A stretch of DNA of 64,000 nt from Drosophila pseudoobscura (GCF_009870125.1 NC_046681.1:7577001-7641000), one strand, 5' to 3'. Counted from the stretch's first letter, positions 51,562-63,068 are shown. Notes: a model not told the origin generated them from the letters alone. A program made the numbers and translations.

Positions 51562-54500
51562 AGAACAGCCAGCGGGCTGTGACACTCAACATTTAAGCTG
51601 GGAAAGCCTTGGAATGTCTTTAAATTAGTTTACATTATATGATCATCCCAGATTGTGGGAAATGCCTGCAAATATTTATTTAGAATTTTCATTTGCTTGA
51701 TGGCAGCACAAAGAACAGATCTCTAAACGTAATGCCACTCGTTGGGGGCTTCTCCCTACGCTTTTCTTAATCGCTTTTGCTCATCGATTTTCAACGAAGA
51801 GAGCTGCCAGGGGGCTCGTCTGCAAAGCGGAAAACACTTAAGAATCGATCGATTCATTGGTTGGCGATGATGAGATTGGCATGTATGTACATATATTCTG
51901 TATAATCTCATCATGATCCGAAGACGTCGTTATCGTTTAGACAGGGGACAATTCTGGCCCGATTGTGGTAATTCTCGCACCTAAATCACCCTTAGCAAAA
52001 TCTATACTCGTATAATATGTGTTCCAACAAATTGTGCACTCATTTCAAACAGTTCCGGATCCCATTTAAGATGCTGAAGAAGCTCAGTGGCTCAACAATA
52101 ATGCTATGACCAGTGATGAACATTTATTCATAAGTAGAGGTCTAAGACAACTGAGGGATCGCTCCTCGGATTCGATCTCGGCTCATTCAGAACTGAAGAC
52201 TGCTCTCTGCAGTCGACCGCCTCGTGGCTCTGTCTGGTCTTCAGGTTTTGATATACGAAATTAAAGAACCTTTTGCATTGAGAAGACTTTTAAAAGCTAT
52301 CACTTCGCACTTTTTACACTTTCTTCAAATAATAATACGATATTTAACTACTAAACTTTAACCTGAGGAGGGATGGTCTTTCAATCAAAAAGAATCTCCC
52401 GTCATTCAATCAAACGATCCCTAAGACGTTGAGGTGTTGGCAGGAAAGCCTTCACTTTGGACAGGCAGTAATCGTGGTTATCGTGCCATCTATAGCCTTC
52501 TTTTACTCGGTGGATGGATTATCAAGAAATGCAATTTTTGAAAGTGCTCCAGTTGTGGTGATTAATGCCGCTTCTTAGATACGCTATGGCAAGCACCACA
52601 ACAGCATCAATCAGCAATTATATACAATTTCTCTTGCACCCGGCCCAGGGAGGAGCTGTGAAACAGACTGTGAAACATTTCTGGTCTAGGCCGGGGGCGC
52701 AGGGAGGGCCAAATCAAAGTTCATTATTGCTGCAGTTGTGGTATGCACATTCGAGGAGACTTCCTTGCCAGTGTCTGTGTCTCCACATGGCGTATACGCA
52801 ATATAAATTCGTAATTGCATGAAACACTATACAGCCGGGGACAGCCAGGGAGCGGACAGAGCCATTGATCAACTTGCAGCCAGCAGAAAGATGGGGCACA
52901 AAGGACCAAGAAAATGAGCCATTGGATCGGGCTGGGTCGGGTCGGGGGTGGAGGAAATGGGAAGCTCATCAACTAAATGCAAAGTTCCTCCATGGCCGGG
53001 CTTGGGGCTCGGCAAGAGTGCTGGCTCTAGCTGTAGAACAAGAATAATTGACGACGACACGATAATGAGGGGAGCACATACACAGCACAGCAGCAAGGGG
53101 AGCGTGGTGGAGCGGGGTGGAGCGGCGTGGAGTGGAGCACATGACAAGGCAACGCATCATCAAGTGGATGCAGACGACTCCTTGCAACGGCTGGCTGCCA
53201 GGCACTATAATCCTGGGGAAACACTTGAAAATGATGGATGAAAATTATCGTTTTCTGCAACGCATGCAAATGCGCAAAATTACTTTCACATGATTAATGC
53301 TCCACCGGGGCAAAAGTGTGTTCAGTGGCAGCCACAGAAAATGGCTTCAGGCGCTCCTGTCCCCCCGCCCCGCCCCGCCCCGATCATCTACCATCCATAA
53401 TTAATCCACCATAAAGCAAAAGAAAGCGCCAAATGGTGGCAGACATTTGTTGAACTTCATTTGAAATTCATATTTTAAATATTCGTCAGTCAATTAGAGG
53501 CCAAAGGACTCTGACACCGCATTTGCATTCAGCCGTAAAATTATCAAATTAATATTCCGCCCCCCGAGCGAGTCCCACTGGCGTCTGCCGTGGAGCTAGT
53601 TGTGACTCCGTTCCTGGCTGTCAAGAACTTTGCAGCTCCCATCTTCAAGGCGCACTTTTCGAGAAGTTGTCAGGCCAAATACGAAACTTGTCCGGTCCAA
53701 CAATGGCAATTTGATGAGCGACATTTTCGAAATATATTTATAAGCCACTCTCCACTGCGGAGAGGTGTTCCTGCTCCGACTCCGAGCTGTCCAAATTCGT
53801 TAATTGGAAGCCAAAAGTTTGTCAATGAAAATGCTAAAGAACTTCACAAAACTGTATAACAATGAAGCAAGAAATTAGATTGTTTAGCATTTGAAGAGCA
53901 TGATTAGGCCGGCAATGAACCAGACTTTGTTTGGCTCAAAGCGTTTGTTCAGAAAAATCATGAATCACTCAAGGCGAATGGTTTTTGTACGCCTTATTCA
54001 AAGCGAATGTGGCCGTTCGTTTAGGTGAAAGTTTCACAGCCGAATGTACCCGAATGTGTGCTAGTGGAACAGCTGTATATAACGAGAACCCAGTGGGGTC
54101 TCCAGTCTGAATTGGTTACATCTGTCATGCTTCCTTTTCCACCAAGAGTGGCTTCCCTATAGACTTCCATTTAGGTAAGGCCGGAACACGCGGGCAACTG
54201 GTTTTATTTGGGTCCAGGCAGGCACATTTATTTTGTGAACGATGGGAAGAAATTTATGAATAATGTTAAGAACATTTCGGTTGATTATTCGGGCTTAATT
54301 TCATATTTTTTTGGTGAACAAATACGTATTAAAAACCCCTTCTTTTGTGGAATCGTGTGGGACGATGTGGCCACATCTCCTGTGTGAAAAACCCCACTTC
54401 TCTTAGTACTTCTTGCCTTGGAAAAGCTTTTGCAATCAGGAATTTGTCACAAAAATTTGTCACTTAATTTTTAAAGTTAATAATTTAAGGTTCAGTATTC

Positions 54501-56629
54501 GCTTCAATTCAAGTGTTTTGCAGACCATCAAACCGATCCCTTCCCTGTGGAATGCGAATAAAATCAAATAAAATGATAGATTTCGGTTTGGTTTCATTGT
54601 GGAAATATTAACACCGACAAAAGTCCCACTTTCAGTTCAATTAAAGTCACAAAAGAGTCTTCAAAAATTCGAAATTCACAAAGGGAAATCAGGCGGGGAG
54701 GGAGGGGCAACCAACAATGCCAATTGTTATCGAATAACTCACATGAAAAACGTGAATCGCACATCTAATATTCTGGTCCATTTGGGGCACTATCTGGGTT
54801 TTTGAATGCTTAGTATACCGGGCCGGGCGACAAGTATCCTCGAACACTGATACTCGTATATAGAATAGATAGATAGAATCGACAGTTGAGCCCCGTCCTG
54901 CCATCCATTGGTTTGTCTGTGGTTGGGTCCATTTCATGTAGCAACCGAAATGGGCCACAGCCACGCCCGTACCCGGTGCCAAGGCCCCCTGGCCGCATGC
55001 AAATCTCGCTTCGGGCACTTGAGGCGAGGCCAGCCCTATTGTGCCTTTTTCCTACCATTCTATATTCTATTTGTGCTCGGAGATGGCTTCCCCTCGAAGC
55101 CTGACCACTTGGCTGCTGCTTCCTCCTCCTCCTTTAGAGTTTTTATCTATTACCCTGGGCGAATATATTGAGATGGTTTCGACAATCCATTGTGGTGTAG
55201 TGCTCGTAGGAGCAGGGGGTAGTTTCGGTAGGGTGGCAGGGGGTAGTAGTTTCGGCCCATATCATTACGTTTGCACAATGGAGGACACACATGCGCATTT
55301 TGTTGGTCAGCAATGGCCAAAAGAATAAAAATCCTTAAAAACGAATCCTCCACTATTGCCGGACTGGAGGCAGCGGAGTGGCATGGAATGGATCCATCTA
55401 TTGTTGCCTGGCACTTTGTTAGAGGGTTCTGTTGTGGCTTTTGCCCAAGGAATTTTCAACAGAATTGGGTTCGAAAAAATCGGCAAAAGATAAGAATGAA
55501 ATGTGCAATTTGACTATTGAATATTATGCATATTTTTGTACCGATATTATCGAAGGATGAATATAAAGTAAGTGTCCTAAAAAGTTATCTTTCGTATGAG
55601 AATTCAAGCTCCTTTTTTAAGCTTCGAGCTATTGTATAAGGATCCAATTTAGACTACTTTAAGGAGCATGGGAGCATACTTTTTGATGGGTACCACTTTA
55701 CTCATATCAGCTTTTGCCTCAAACAACTTTCTTGGCTGAAAGTAATGACTTTTTACTGGCTAAAACTACAATTATATTGTATTTCAATTATTACAGGTTC
55801 CACTAAAGCGATGGAATGTCCTGGCTATGGCAGTCCTCTATTAAGATGGCTCCAAACTGAAGTTTTTGGTTTTTTAAGTAGTGGCTATGGGACTGCAATT
55901 TGGCTTCCAGTCAGTTTTCAATCTTGGATACACACACTCCTCCATATATACTTCGAGCAGGTGCAGTTAGTGCCCTGGAATATATACAAAATGCCATACA
56001 TTTCCCTGTCGTATGGAATATTATCCCTATTATCCGATTTCATTTAAATGCGGTACAATAATGATTTTTACACTGGTCAGTGCAAATAGTGAACAATATT
56101 GGGGATTTACTTAAGGCTGCACCACTGCCATTGATTTAGGGATTTTATAAATAATAAGGTGCTGCGGTTCACGGCAGTCCGTTTAAGGAATAAATTCTGA
56201 TGATTTATGATTACAAAATATTTTCTAAAATAATTGGGAACATGAACCCCAATTAGTAATGCAATAAACAATAAAATTGATTTATTTGATATCAGGAATT
56301 GCTTCTAAGGCATGAGATCTAAATAATACAAGCTGCCAGGGCCATCGACTGTAGAGTCAGTTAAATATACATATGTACATTGGTATAGTACTGTAGTAAG
56401 TTTAATTACTGTCTAAATTGTATGATGGTTATTTTTGTGCTATAACAAAGTTAAGATTATTACGATGGCATGGTAAATATTTGTTTCTTTCAGGTATTCT
56501 GTTATAAGCCGTATGTTTTCCATTTGGGTTTTTAAAGATTTGTTTGTTTTATTTGGATAATGGCAGGAACTTTGTAGGACGAGGATGGTTCAATCGTTAC
56601 TGGAGTGTGTGACTGGTAGAACGGGCAAT
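51562..56629. other. Non-coding stretch
   Basis: The first part should be the 3' UTR of the secreted peptide gene, though no canonical AATAAA was found close to the stop. Beyond that I recognise no gene. GGAGCGTGG repeats lie near 53100-53130 and a CCCCG run near 53363-53378. Some open frames of 60-110 codons are present but have no coding signature. Confidence 0.45.
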
Positions 56630-57240
56630 TCAATTGCATTTATTTTCTTCTAGACTCAAATCCTCCTTGTCTGCGAGCGCACCATATTGTCGCATCAGAT
56701 CCTCCCACACATAGTGTCGGTATTCAGGAAAGCCGAGGAGCCGCTCAGCAGCTGAGATTTGATATCGCCCTGATGCTGCTGACGTTGGTCCGACTTTCCT
56801 GGCTGTGGCAGTATCAGAATCTTCACCACAGCACAGGCTAAAGATGTGGCCTCTAGCCTCCACCTTCAGACCGCATTGCGGAATATGGTGCTTGAACAGG
56901 GCCATCACATGCACCAGCTCGTAGAATCATCCGTTGCAAGAAAACTCTAAAAATGCTCTTGGTAACTAAATCAAAGGCAGGTGACATGTTGCTTATGTTT
57001 ACCATCCACCACTGTACGGGCCCATTGGGGCAAATAAACCTTGGGTCCCATCGTGGGCACATCTACCGCGGCTAGGGAACGGCCTAAAGCCTGGCACACT
57101 CCTCCTCGGTGAATATTTGCGTCCTCAAATGTATGTCTTTTGCTTTGTTTACGTTTCGCAATTGTGATGGCAGTCCTTCGATAGATATCAACCGCTCGCT
57201 GGTGATGACAGTATTTTCAACGAACAATCGATAACTTCCA
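56630..57240 (-). pseudogene. Frameshifted coding remnant of unrecognised protein, head-to-head with Drp1
   Basis: On the minus strand several protein-like segments follow in order but in different frames. The first ends FTEEECARL and hits a stop near 57084. A second, in another frame, reads GPKVYLPQWARTVVDGKHK (about 57050-56994) and stops near 56967. A third contains MSPAFDLVTKSIFRVF (about 56985-56940). A fourth begins ELVHVMALFKHHIPQCG near 56920 and runs cleanly to a stop at 56630, with LLGFPEYRHYVWEDLMRQYG towards its end. The last segment looks fully coding. I found no intron placement that joins all four. Either the gene is decayed, or assembly indels have broken an intact gene. I do not recognise the family. 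Its 5' end abuts the Drp1 promoter, so the two would be divergent. Confidence 0.45.
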
Positions 57241-57360
57241 GAATGCAGCCCTACACCACCTAATTTTACTGATCTGGCAACCCACGTGTGGTAGGCAGCC
57301 CTGTGCCACCTCATTTCACTGATCTGGCAGCCCACGTGTGATAGGCAGCCCTGGCACACA
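57205..57360 (+). promoter_or_regulatory. Drp1 housekeeping-type promoter with a 50-bp tandem duplication
   Basis: CAGTATTTTC (57209-57218) resembles Ohler motif 6, AATCGATA (57226-57233) differs from the DRE TATCGATA at one base, and CAGCCCTA (57246-57253) matches Ohler motif 7 exactly. From 57246 a 50-bp unit repeats: 57246-57295, 57296-57345, and the start of a third at 57346. Each full copy contains the E-box CACGTG (57283 and 57333) and CTGATCTGGCA; the second and third copies carry CAGCCCTG in place of CAGCCCTA. No TATA box is present. The arrangement fits a broadly expressed gene with dispersed initiation, possibly shared with the divergent remnant on the left. Confidence 0.55.
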
Positions 57361-57490
57361 ATTTGCAAAAAAAGAAGAAACAGCGTCAACCAAAAAAAAA
57401 ACTAACAAGAGAACCATTTTAATGTGCGTGAAATAAAGAGGCAATCGAGTCGAAAGCGATCAAAGGCACAGCCAGCACTCAGCAAACAGA

Positions 57491-60400
57491 ATGGAAGCTC
57501 TTATTCCAGTTATCAACAAGTTGCAAGATGTCTTCAATACAGTCGGCTCTGACTCAATACAATTGCCGCAAATTGTTGTACTTGGTAGTCAGGTAAGCAG
57601 TGGCAGTGGCCGCAGCAGAGCGGCAGCAGCGGCGCCTCGGCAGCGTCAGCGGCAGTCCCAGGTCCCAAAAATGACCGCCATCCCCGGGGTGGTCCCACAT
57701 GGACGGTTTTTCCTTGGCCGCCCTGCCCCTTCCTGCCGCGCGATTTTCAGGCGGCCCTCCCCAGGATTATATAACGGGATAAATGTTTGCCGGCAAACGA
57801 TGTTTTCCCCCGACCCACCCCTCCTTTATTCTCTGCAGCTTAAAAATATGTCACCCATTTATATAAGTGCACTTTTTTGGCAATGTTTCGGGTCTGCTAT
57901 GAAAAATCAATATTCCGCAGCATTCCACAAAAGCAGCTGTCGCCGTGACACATTCCGGTACACACACATATGTGCATAGTATGTACATATGTATATGTGC
58001 TGTCTTTATGTTTCGATCGCGGCTTTAATTGCACTTTGATTCATTCGCCGATGACGATGTTTGAGTTCTCTCAGAGCCAGAGCTGGTCATTGAGTTGTGG
58101 CTGCGAAGATAACACTGCTAATCTGTCGGGAACACTTCCCTGATGCACGCGCTATCGGCCCGGCCCTATCATTGAACGATCCAATCCTCTAACTCTAACT
58201 ACTTTACTGATTGCAGAGCTCCGGCAAGAGTTCGGTTATCGAGAGCGTGGTGGGACGCTCGTTCCTGCCTCGCGGAACGGGCATCGTCACCCGCCGGCCC
58301 CTAGTGCTGCAGTTGATCTACTGCCCCCTGGACGATCGCGAGAATCGTTCGGCGGAGAATGGTGAGCATCGTGGCTGTCTATAATTGTAGGACACCTCCT
58401 CTAAAGCTTCTCCCTTGCAGGCACCTCCAATGCCGAGGAGTGGGGCCGCTTTCTTCACACGAAAAAGTGCTTCACGGACTTCGATGAGATACGGCGCGAG
58501 ATCGAGAACGAGACGGAGCGGGCGGCGGGCAGCAACAAGGGCATCTGCCCAGAGCCCATCAACCTGAAGATCTTCTCCACGCGGGTGGTCAACCTGACGC
58601 TGGTGGACCTGCCTGGCATCACCAAGGTGCCAGTGGGCGATCAGCCGGATGATATCGAGGCGCAGATCAAAGACTTGGTCCTCAAGTACATTGAGAACCC
58701 CAACTCCATTATTTTGGCTGTGACGGCAGCCAACACGGACATGGCCACCAGCGAGGCCCTGAAGCTGGGCAAAGACGTGGACCCCGACGGCCGACGCACC
58801 CTGGCCGTGGTCACCAAGCTGGATCTGATGGACGCCGGCACCGATGCCATTGACATACTCTGTGGCCGTGTGATTCCCGTCAAGCTGGGCATCATTGGCG
58901 TGATGAATCGCTCGCAGAAAGACATCAATGACCAGAAACACATCGACGAGCAGATGAAGGACGAGGCAGCCTTCCTGCAAAGGAAGTACCCGACTCTGGC
59001 CACCCGCAATGGCACTCCGTATCTGGCCAAGACACTGAACCGATTGCTGATGCACCACATCCGAGACTGCCTGCCCGATCTGAAGGTAGGTACTCTTCGC
59101 TTTCCCTTTTAAATGCACTAATGGACTATGGCTCTCCCCAATGCTCCACAGACACGCGTCAACATCATGTCCACTCAATTCCAATCGCTGCTTAACTCCT
59201 ACGGCGAGGATGTGTCTGATAAGAGCCAGACCCTGCTGCAGATAATCACGAAGTTTGCCAGCGCCTACAACGCCACCATCGAGGGCACGGCGCGCAACAT
59301 TGAGACCACCGAGCTGTGCGGTGGTGCTCGGATCTGCTACATTTTCCACGAAACCTTCGGCCGTACCCTGGACTCCATACACCCGCTGGCGGGTTTGAGC
59401 AAAATGGACATACTCACGGCCATACGCAACGCAACAGGGCCCCGACCAGCTCTGTTCGTGCCGGAAGTCTCGTTCGAGCTGCTGGTGAAGCGGCAGATCC
59501 GCCGCCTGGAGGAGCCTTCGCTGCGCTGCGTCGAGCTGATACACGAGGAGATGCAGCGCATTGTGCAGCACTGCGGCAACGAAGTGCAGCAGGAGATGAT
59601 GCGGTAAGAGAGCCATAGAGTAGAGTCTGTGATCAACGATTGATCTGTGATCTATGTTCCCCGTTGCGCAGCTTCCCCAAGCTGCACGAGAAGATTGTGG
59701 ATGTGGTCACGCAGCTGCTGCGTCGCCGTCTGCCAGCCACCAATGTGATGGTGGAGAACATTGTGGCCATCGAGCTGGCGTACATCAACACCAAGCACCC
59801 AGATTTCCACAAGGATGCCGCCCTGGTGCCGAGTCTGCTCAAGACAGACAACGATCCCTACTCGCAGATGAACATGGGACAGCGTCGCGCGAATACTCCG
59901 CGCAATCACCCCTCTCCACAGGTCTCGTCGCACAGCACAGGCTCGCAGCAACAGCAGCAGCAACAGCAACAGCAGCAGCAGCAGCAAAATAATCAACAGC
60001 AGCAGCAGCATGACGGCCCTGAGCAGGTGCTGTCCCATCTTTATTTTATTTTTAATCCAGACAAGATGCATGTTTTTTGTATTGTATTCTAGAACCACGT
60101 TGGCGAGAACTCGGTCCATTCGATGGCCAGCACTTGGCTGTCCAACATCTTACCGCCGGGCCCGACGCGTCCGGACAGCATTGAAAACTCGGCCAGCAAC
60201 ACGCCAGTGCACAACAACCTGGTGAGCCCAGTGAAGCCGGTTAACCTGCTGCCCGATGTGCCGGCCAACCACAATCCCCGTCGTCTGACCGACAAGGAGC
60301 AGAAGGATTGCGATGTCATTGGTATGTTTGATCAATGGCATCGATGATAAATTGGAAGCTAAATTACTAACCGATTGTGTTTGCAGAGCGTCTGATCAAA

Positions 60401-60719
60401 TCGTATTTCTACATTGTGCGCAAATCCATTCAGGACTCTGTACCGAAGGCCATTATGCATTTCCTGGTTAACCACGTCAAGGACAACTTGCAGAGCGAGC
60501 TGGTCACACATCTGTACAAGTCGGACCGGGCTGAAACGCTGCTCAACGAGTCCGATCACATTGCAGTGCGCCGAAAAGAGGCAGCGGACATGTTGAAGGT
60601 GAGCGCCAGACGAGAAACGATATGCTATTGATTCGCTTGACACTTGATTCTTTTTGTTGCAGGCTCTGACCAGGGCAAATCACATCATCAGCGAGATACG
60701 CGAGACCCACATGTGGTAG
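57491..60719 (+). CDS. Drp1: Dynamin-related protein 1, mitochondrial and peroxisomal fission GTPase
   Basis: Coding exons: 57491-57592, 58217-58361, 58421-59085, 59152-59603, 59672-60026, 60093-60321, 60387-60598, 60663-60719. All introns are GT-AG and in frame; total 738 aa. Drp1 assembles into rings on mitochondria and peroxisomes and constricts them by GTP hydrolysis. The GTPase domain has the P-loop GSQSSGKSS (32-40), switch Thr59, DLPG (145-148) and TKLD (214-217). Middle/stalk sequence follows, then a variable domain with a glutamine tract (Q547-560, NN, Q563-567), and the GTPase effector domain at about 650-738 ending ETHMW. Ser618-Pro aligns with the mitotic phospho-site Ser616 of human DRP1, and Thr639 in RRLT aligns with the PKA site Ser637. 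Intron 1 splits the P-loop (624 bp); the others are 59-68 bp. Length is close to the 735 aa of D. melanogaster. Confidence 0.98.
59946..60008 (+). repeat. CAG/CAA tract coding polyglutamine in Drp1
   Basis: Fourteen CAG/CAA codons, two AAT codons and five further CAG/CAA codons lie in Drp1 exon 5, within the variable (B-insert-like) domain. CAA interruptions at several positions should limit slippage. Confidence 0.95.
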
Positions 60720-61540
60720 ACCACCGGAGTGGACACTGATGCGGGCGAAAATCTGGAGCCTGCTTCGACTTAATAACCCACAAACAATACATACATATAT
60801 GCAGCATACGAACTATTTATTGAAGACAACGTTTGAAGAGAACTCCTTCCTCCTTTGTTGAATGTTTACCCCCAGGCACTTAAAAATCATCAAATTGCAT
60901 GCAGACCCACCATTGCTGTAGGCCTTTCATTTCTTATTCGAGCATTTTGAGTCGTCACAGAAGATCCGCGTCTGCCGATGTGGCGACTCCACTCTGTCCC
61001 CGCTTCAGAGCAGTGGCCGTCAATGTAGAAACCACGACTGGTTTGTTTAGGTTACTCAAAGCACTTATTACATTTTGAATAGTCTAATAAAAGAAGAAAA
61101 GGTTGATTCAAACTATGCCAAGGCTGCCTGCGGTGTGTTTACATGGGATCTCATGAGCTGAGCAGGTGTGTGGCAGCAGTGGCGGCTTTTCCATTTCAAA
61201 TCCATACTCCGCCGAGTGGCTGTTTCATCTTTTATAATAAAATCTTTAATACTTGAATACCAGTTAAAATCTAATTTGGAAAACGTCATTTGTATTGCGG
61301 CAAAATGATAGGGGGGCTCAGCTCAGGTGTGGCATTTCCTTGACGGCATCCTATAGTGGGTGTCCACGGTGCGATACGCTGGTGCGGCAGTTGCGGCCCG
61401 CGTTCCAGTTATGACTAAACGTTGCGTTGATTAAATGCTCCGCGCTGTGTGTTCGTGTATGTGTTTTTGGGTCGTATAAATAGGGGAATGAAGCCAGAGC
61501 CAGCCTTTGGTTTTCCTGCTGTTGCGGCTGCTGGGCGCCC
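60720..61540. other. Convergent 3' UTRs of Drp1 and Arpc5
   Basis: The two genes point at each other across 821 bp. The left part belongs to Drp1 up to about 61110. The right part should be Arpc5 3' UTR on the minus strand; only the variant signal ATTAAA (minus strand, near 61245) was seen for it. No other coding sequence is present. Confidence 0.6.
61086..61091 (+). terminator. Poly(A) signal for Drp1
   Basis: AATAAA lies 367 bp after the Drp1 stop codon. A second AATAAA at 61236-61241 is an alternative, which would extend the transcript towards the Arpc5 3' end. Confidence 0.55.
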
Positions 61541-62056
61541 TTAGGCGCGGTTCGTGTCGGAGAGCACACGGACTATGCAGCCCACGCCCCCCTTGGCGAA
61601 CGCCTTCTCGTGCCACTGCAACAGATGCCCGCTGGAGCCCTCCGAGGGTATTTCGAAGCCGCGGTATATGTACTTCATCAGCACATCGATCAGATCGTTC
61701 TGGTCAACCGTATCAATGGCCTGGTCGATTTGTGTGGACTTGATTGATAAGAGCACCCGCAGCGTAATGTTCAGGGCGTGGTCCTGGAAGCGAAGGTAGT
61801 ACAATGATTACGCCTCGCTCGAGCCGATTATGCACCTGCTTACCTTCACAATCTGGTTTTTACAGCGCAACGGAGCGTTCTGGAGAGCACTGAGCAACGC
61901 CTCGACCACCTTTCCCTGCGTCAATAGCGTTGTGATTTCGGTCTCGTCCGGCCCGACTGCGGCGCTGTCCACGCCGTCGTCCTCCCTGAAGTTGTCCTCA
62001 TTGTACTGATCCACATCGATTTTACGGAACGCACTGCTCGAGGTGTTCTTTGCCAT
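61541..62056 (-). CDS. Arpc5: Arp2/3 complex subunit 5 (p16-ARC)
   Basis: Two coding exons on the minus strand, 62056-61844 (71 codons) and 61783-61541 (80 codons plus stop), are joined across a 60-bp GT-AG intron; the 151 residues equal the usual ARPC5 length. ARPC5 is the small subunit that links ARPC4/ARPC1 to the rest of the Arp2/3 complex, which nucleates branched actin filaments in the cytoplasm. Family features seen: N-terminal FRKIDVDQYNEDNF, the helix-repeat segment TLLTQGKVVEALLSALQNAP, and towards the C-terminus LMKYIYRGFE followed by LLQWHEKAFAKGGVGCIVRV. The gene is divergent from ND-B17.2, with 258 bp between the start codons, and tail-to-tail with Drp1. Nothing looks broken. 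Confidence 0.98.
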
Positions 62057-62314
62057 TTTTTACGTTCTTTACTTTTCTTTGCAGGGCAGGGAAAATGAAT
62101 CACGAAGAAGACAAGCGGCGAACAGATGTGAAGACAGGGCTGCCACATGCACACAAAATTTTTAGTATTTTTCCTAGTATTTCTTAGTGTTGAACAGCGC
62201 CACAGGCAACCTCCGCATCTGGCCACACTGCAGATTTACTTTGTTGTTGTTTCAAGTGAGTTTTCGTAGAGACAAAATTAATAAATTTGGTAAAACACTA
62301 GCTTTCCGCACAGC
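62057..62314. promoter_or_regulatory. Bidirectional promoter of Arpc5 and ND-B17.2
   Basis: The 258-bp gap carries TTTAGTATTTTT (62161-62172), a perfect match to Ohler motif 6 (KTYRGTATWTTT). TGGCCACACTG (62220-62230) is one base off motif 1. On the minus strand, CAGCCCTG near 62131-62142 resembles motif 7. There is no TATA box. Motif 1 lies about 90 bp before the ND-B17.2 ATG and probably marks its start site; the motif-7-like word lies about 80 bp before the Arpc5 ATG. Confidence 0.6.
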
Positions 62315-62911
62315 ATGGCAAAGTTCCTGGGCCTCAATCGGCTGACCAAGCTTTTCCAGATCGTCCAGGAGTGTGGCGGCCTGAAGCAGGCCTACCTGAA
62401 GCTGTACAGGTGAGTCCTGTTCTTATATAAGTTGTTGCAGCAGCAATTCCATATTGTTTTGCAGAAACGATGATCTGAAGATCGGCACCCTGGTGGGCAT
62501 CGACAAGTACGGCAACAAGTACTTCGAGAACCCGTACTACTTTTACGGACGTAATCGCTGGGTTGAGTTCACTCCCCATGTGAACATGGACTACGATGGC
62601 TCCCAGATTCCCGCCGAGTGGTACGGATGGATGCACTATAAGGTATGGCAATAGCTACATCTTCTGTTTGCTCTTAACGCTTACTCTTAACTCTTCCTGC
62701 AGACCGATCTTCCACCAATTCGCGATGGCTGCAGACCCAAATACAAGTGGATTGCGGATCACAGCGAGAACCTTTCCGGTACCAAGGGTAAGTACATGCG
62801 CGGCTCCTTTCAACTTTTGTTTGAAATGCGTCTCTTGCAGAGGCCTATATGCCCTACACCACCACTCCCCCCAAGGTGGAGGCCTGGGATCCCTCAGCGA
62901 AGAAACAATAG
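62315..62911 (+). CDS. ND-B17.2: NADH dehydrogenase (complex I) B17.2 subunit, NDUFA12 ortholog
   Basis: Four coding exons, 62315-62409, 62465-62642, 62703-62787 and 62841-62911, are joined in frame by three GT-AG introns of 53-60 bp; total 142 aa, close to human NDUFA12 (145). It is a nuclear-encoded accessory subunit of mitochondrial respiratory complex I, placed on the matrix arm. Family hallmarks are LKIGTLVGIDKYGNKYFEN (early-middle), then YFYGRNRWVEF, IPAEWYGWMHY, and near the C-terminus YMPYTTTPPKVEAWDP. The ATG sits in a CAGCATGGC context shortly after the bidirectional promoter. The upstream partner Arpc5 is divergent and the downstream insv is convergent. Confidence 0.98.
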
Positions 62912-62969
62912 GAGTTCAATAGCTTTACAATAATATTAAAATTCGAGTGCAAATGGCTGCAATTATGTT

Positions 62970-62975
62970 AATAAA
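62970..62975 (+). terminator. Poly(A) signal for ND-B17.2
   Basis: AATAAA lies 59 bp after the stop codon, in AT-rich sequence, giving a short 3' UTR. Confidence 0.75.
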
Positions 62976-63062
62976 ATTCAATTTGTTAACTTATTTGTAT
63001 GTAAGTCGTACCCTCGAAGGGAAATGAGTCGTAGACGTTTTTATACGCAGATCAAGGATTAT

Positions 63063-63068
63063 TTTATT
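63063..63068 (-). terminator. Poly(A) signal for insv
   Basis: TTTATT on the plus strand is AATAAA on the minus strand, 75 bp beyond the insv stop codon. It faces the ND-B17.2 signal with under 100 bp between the two. Confidence 0.7.

Noticed and set aside
58318-59616. 432-codon open frame on the minus strand
   Set aside because: It is antisense to Drp1 exons 2-4 and reads straight through two Drp1 introns. Its protein is Leu/His/Gln-rich without domain character, as expected from the complement of a GC3-biased coding strand.
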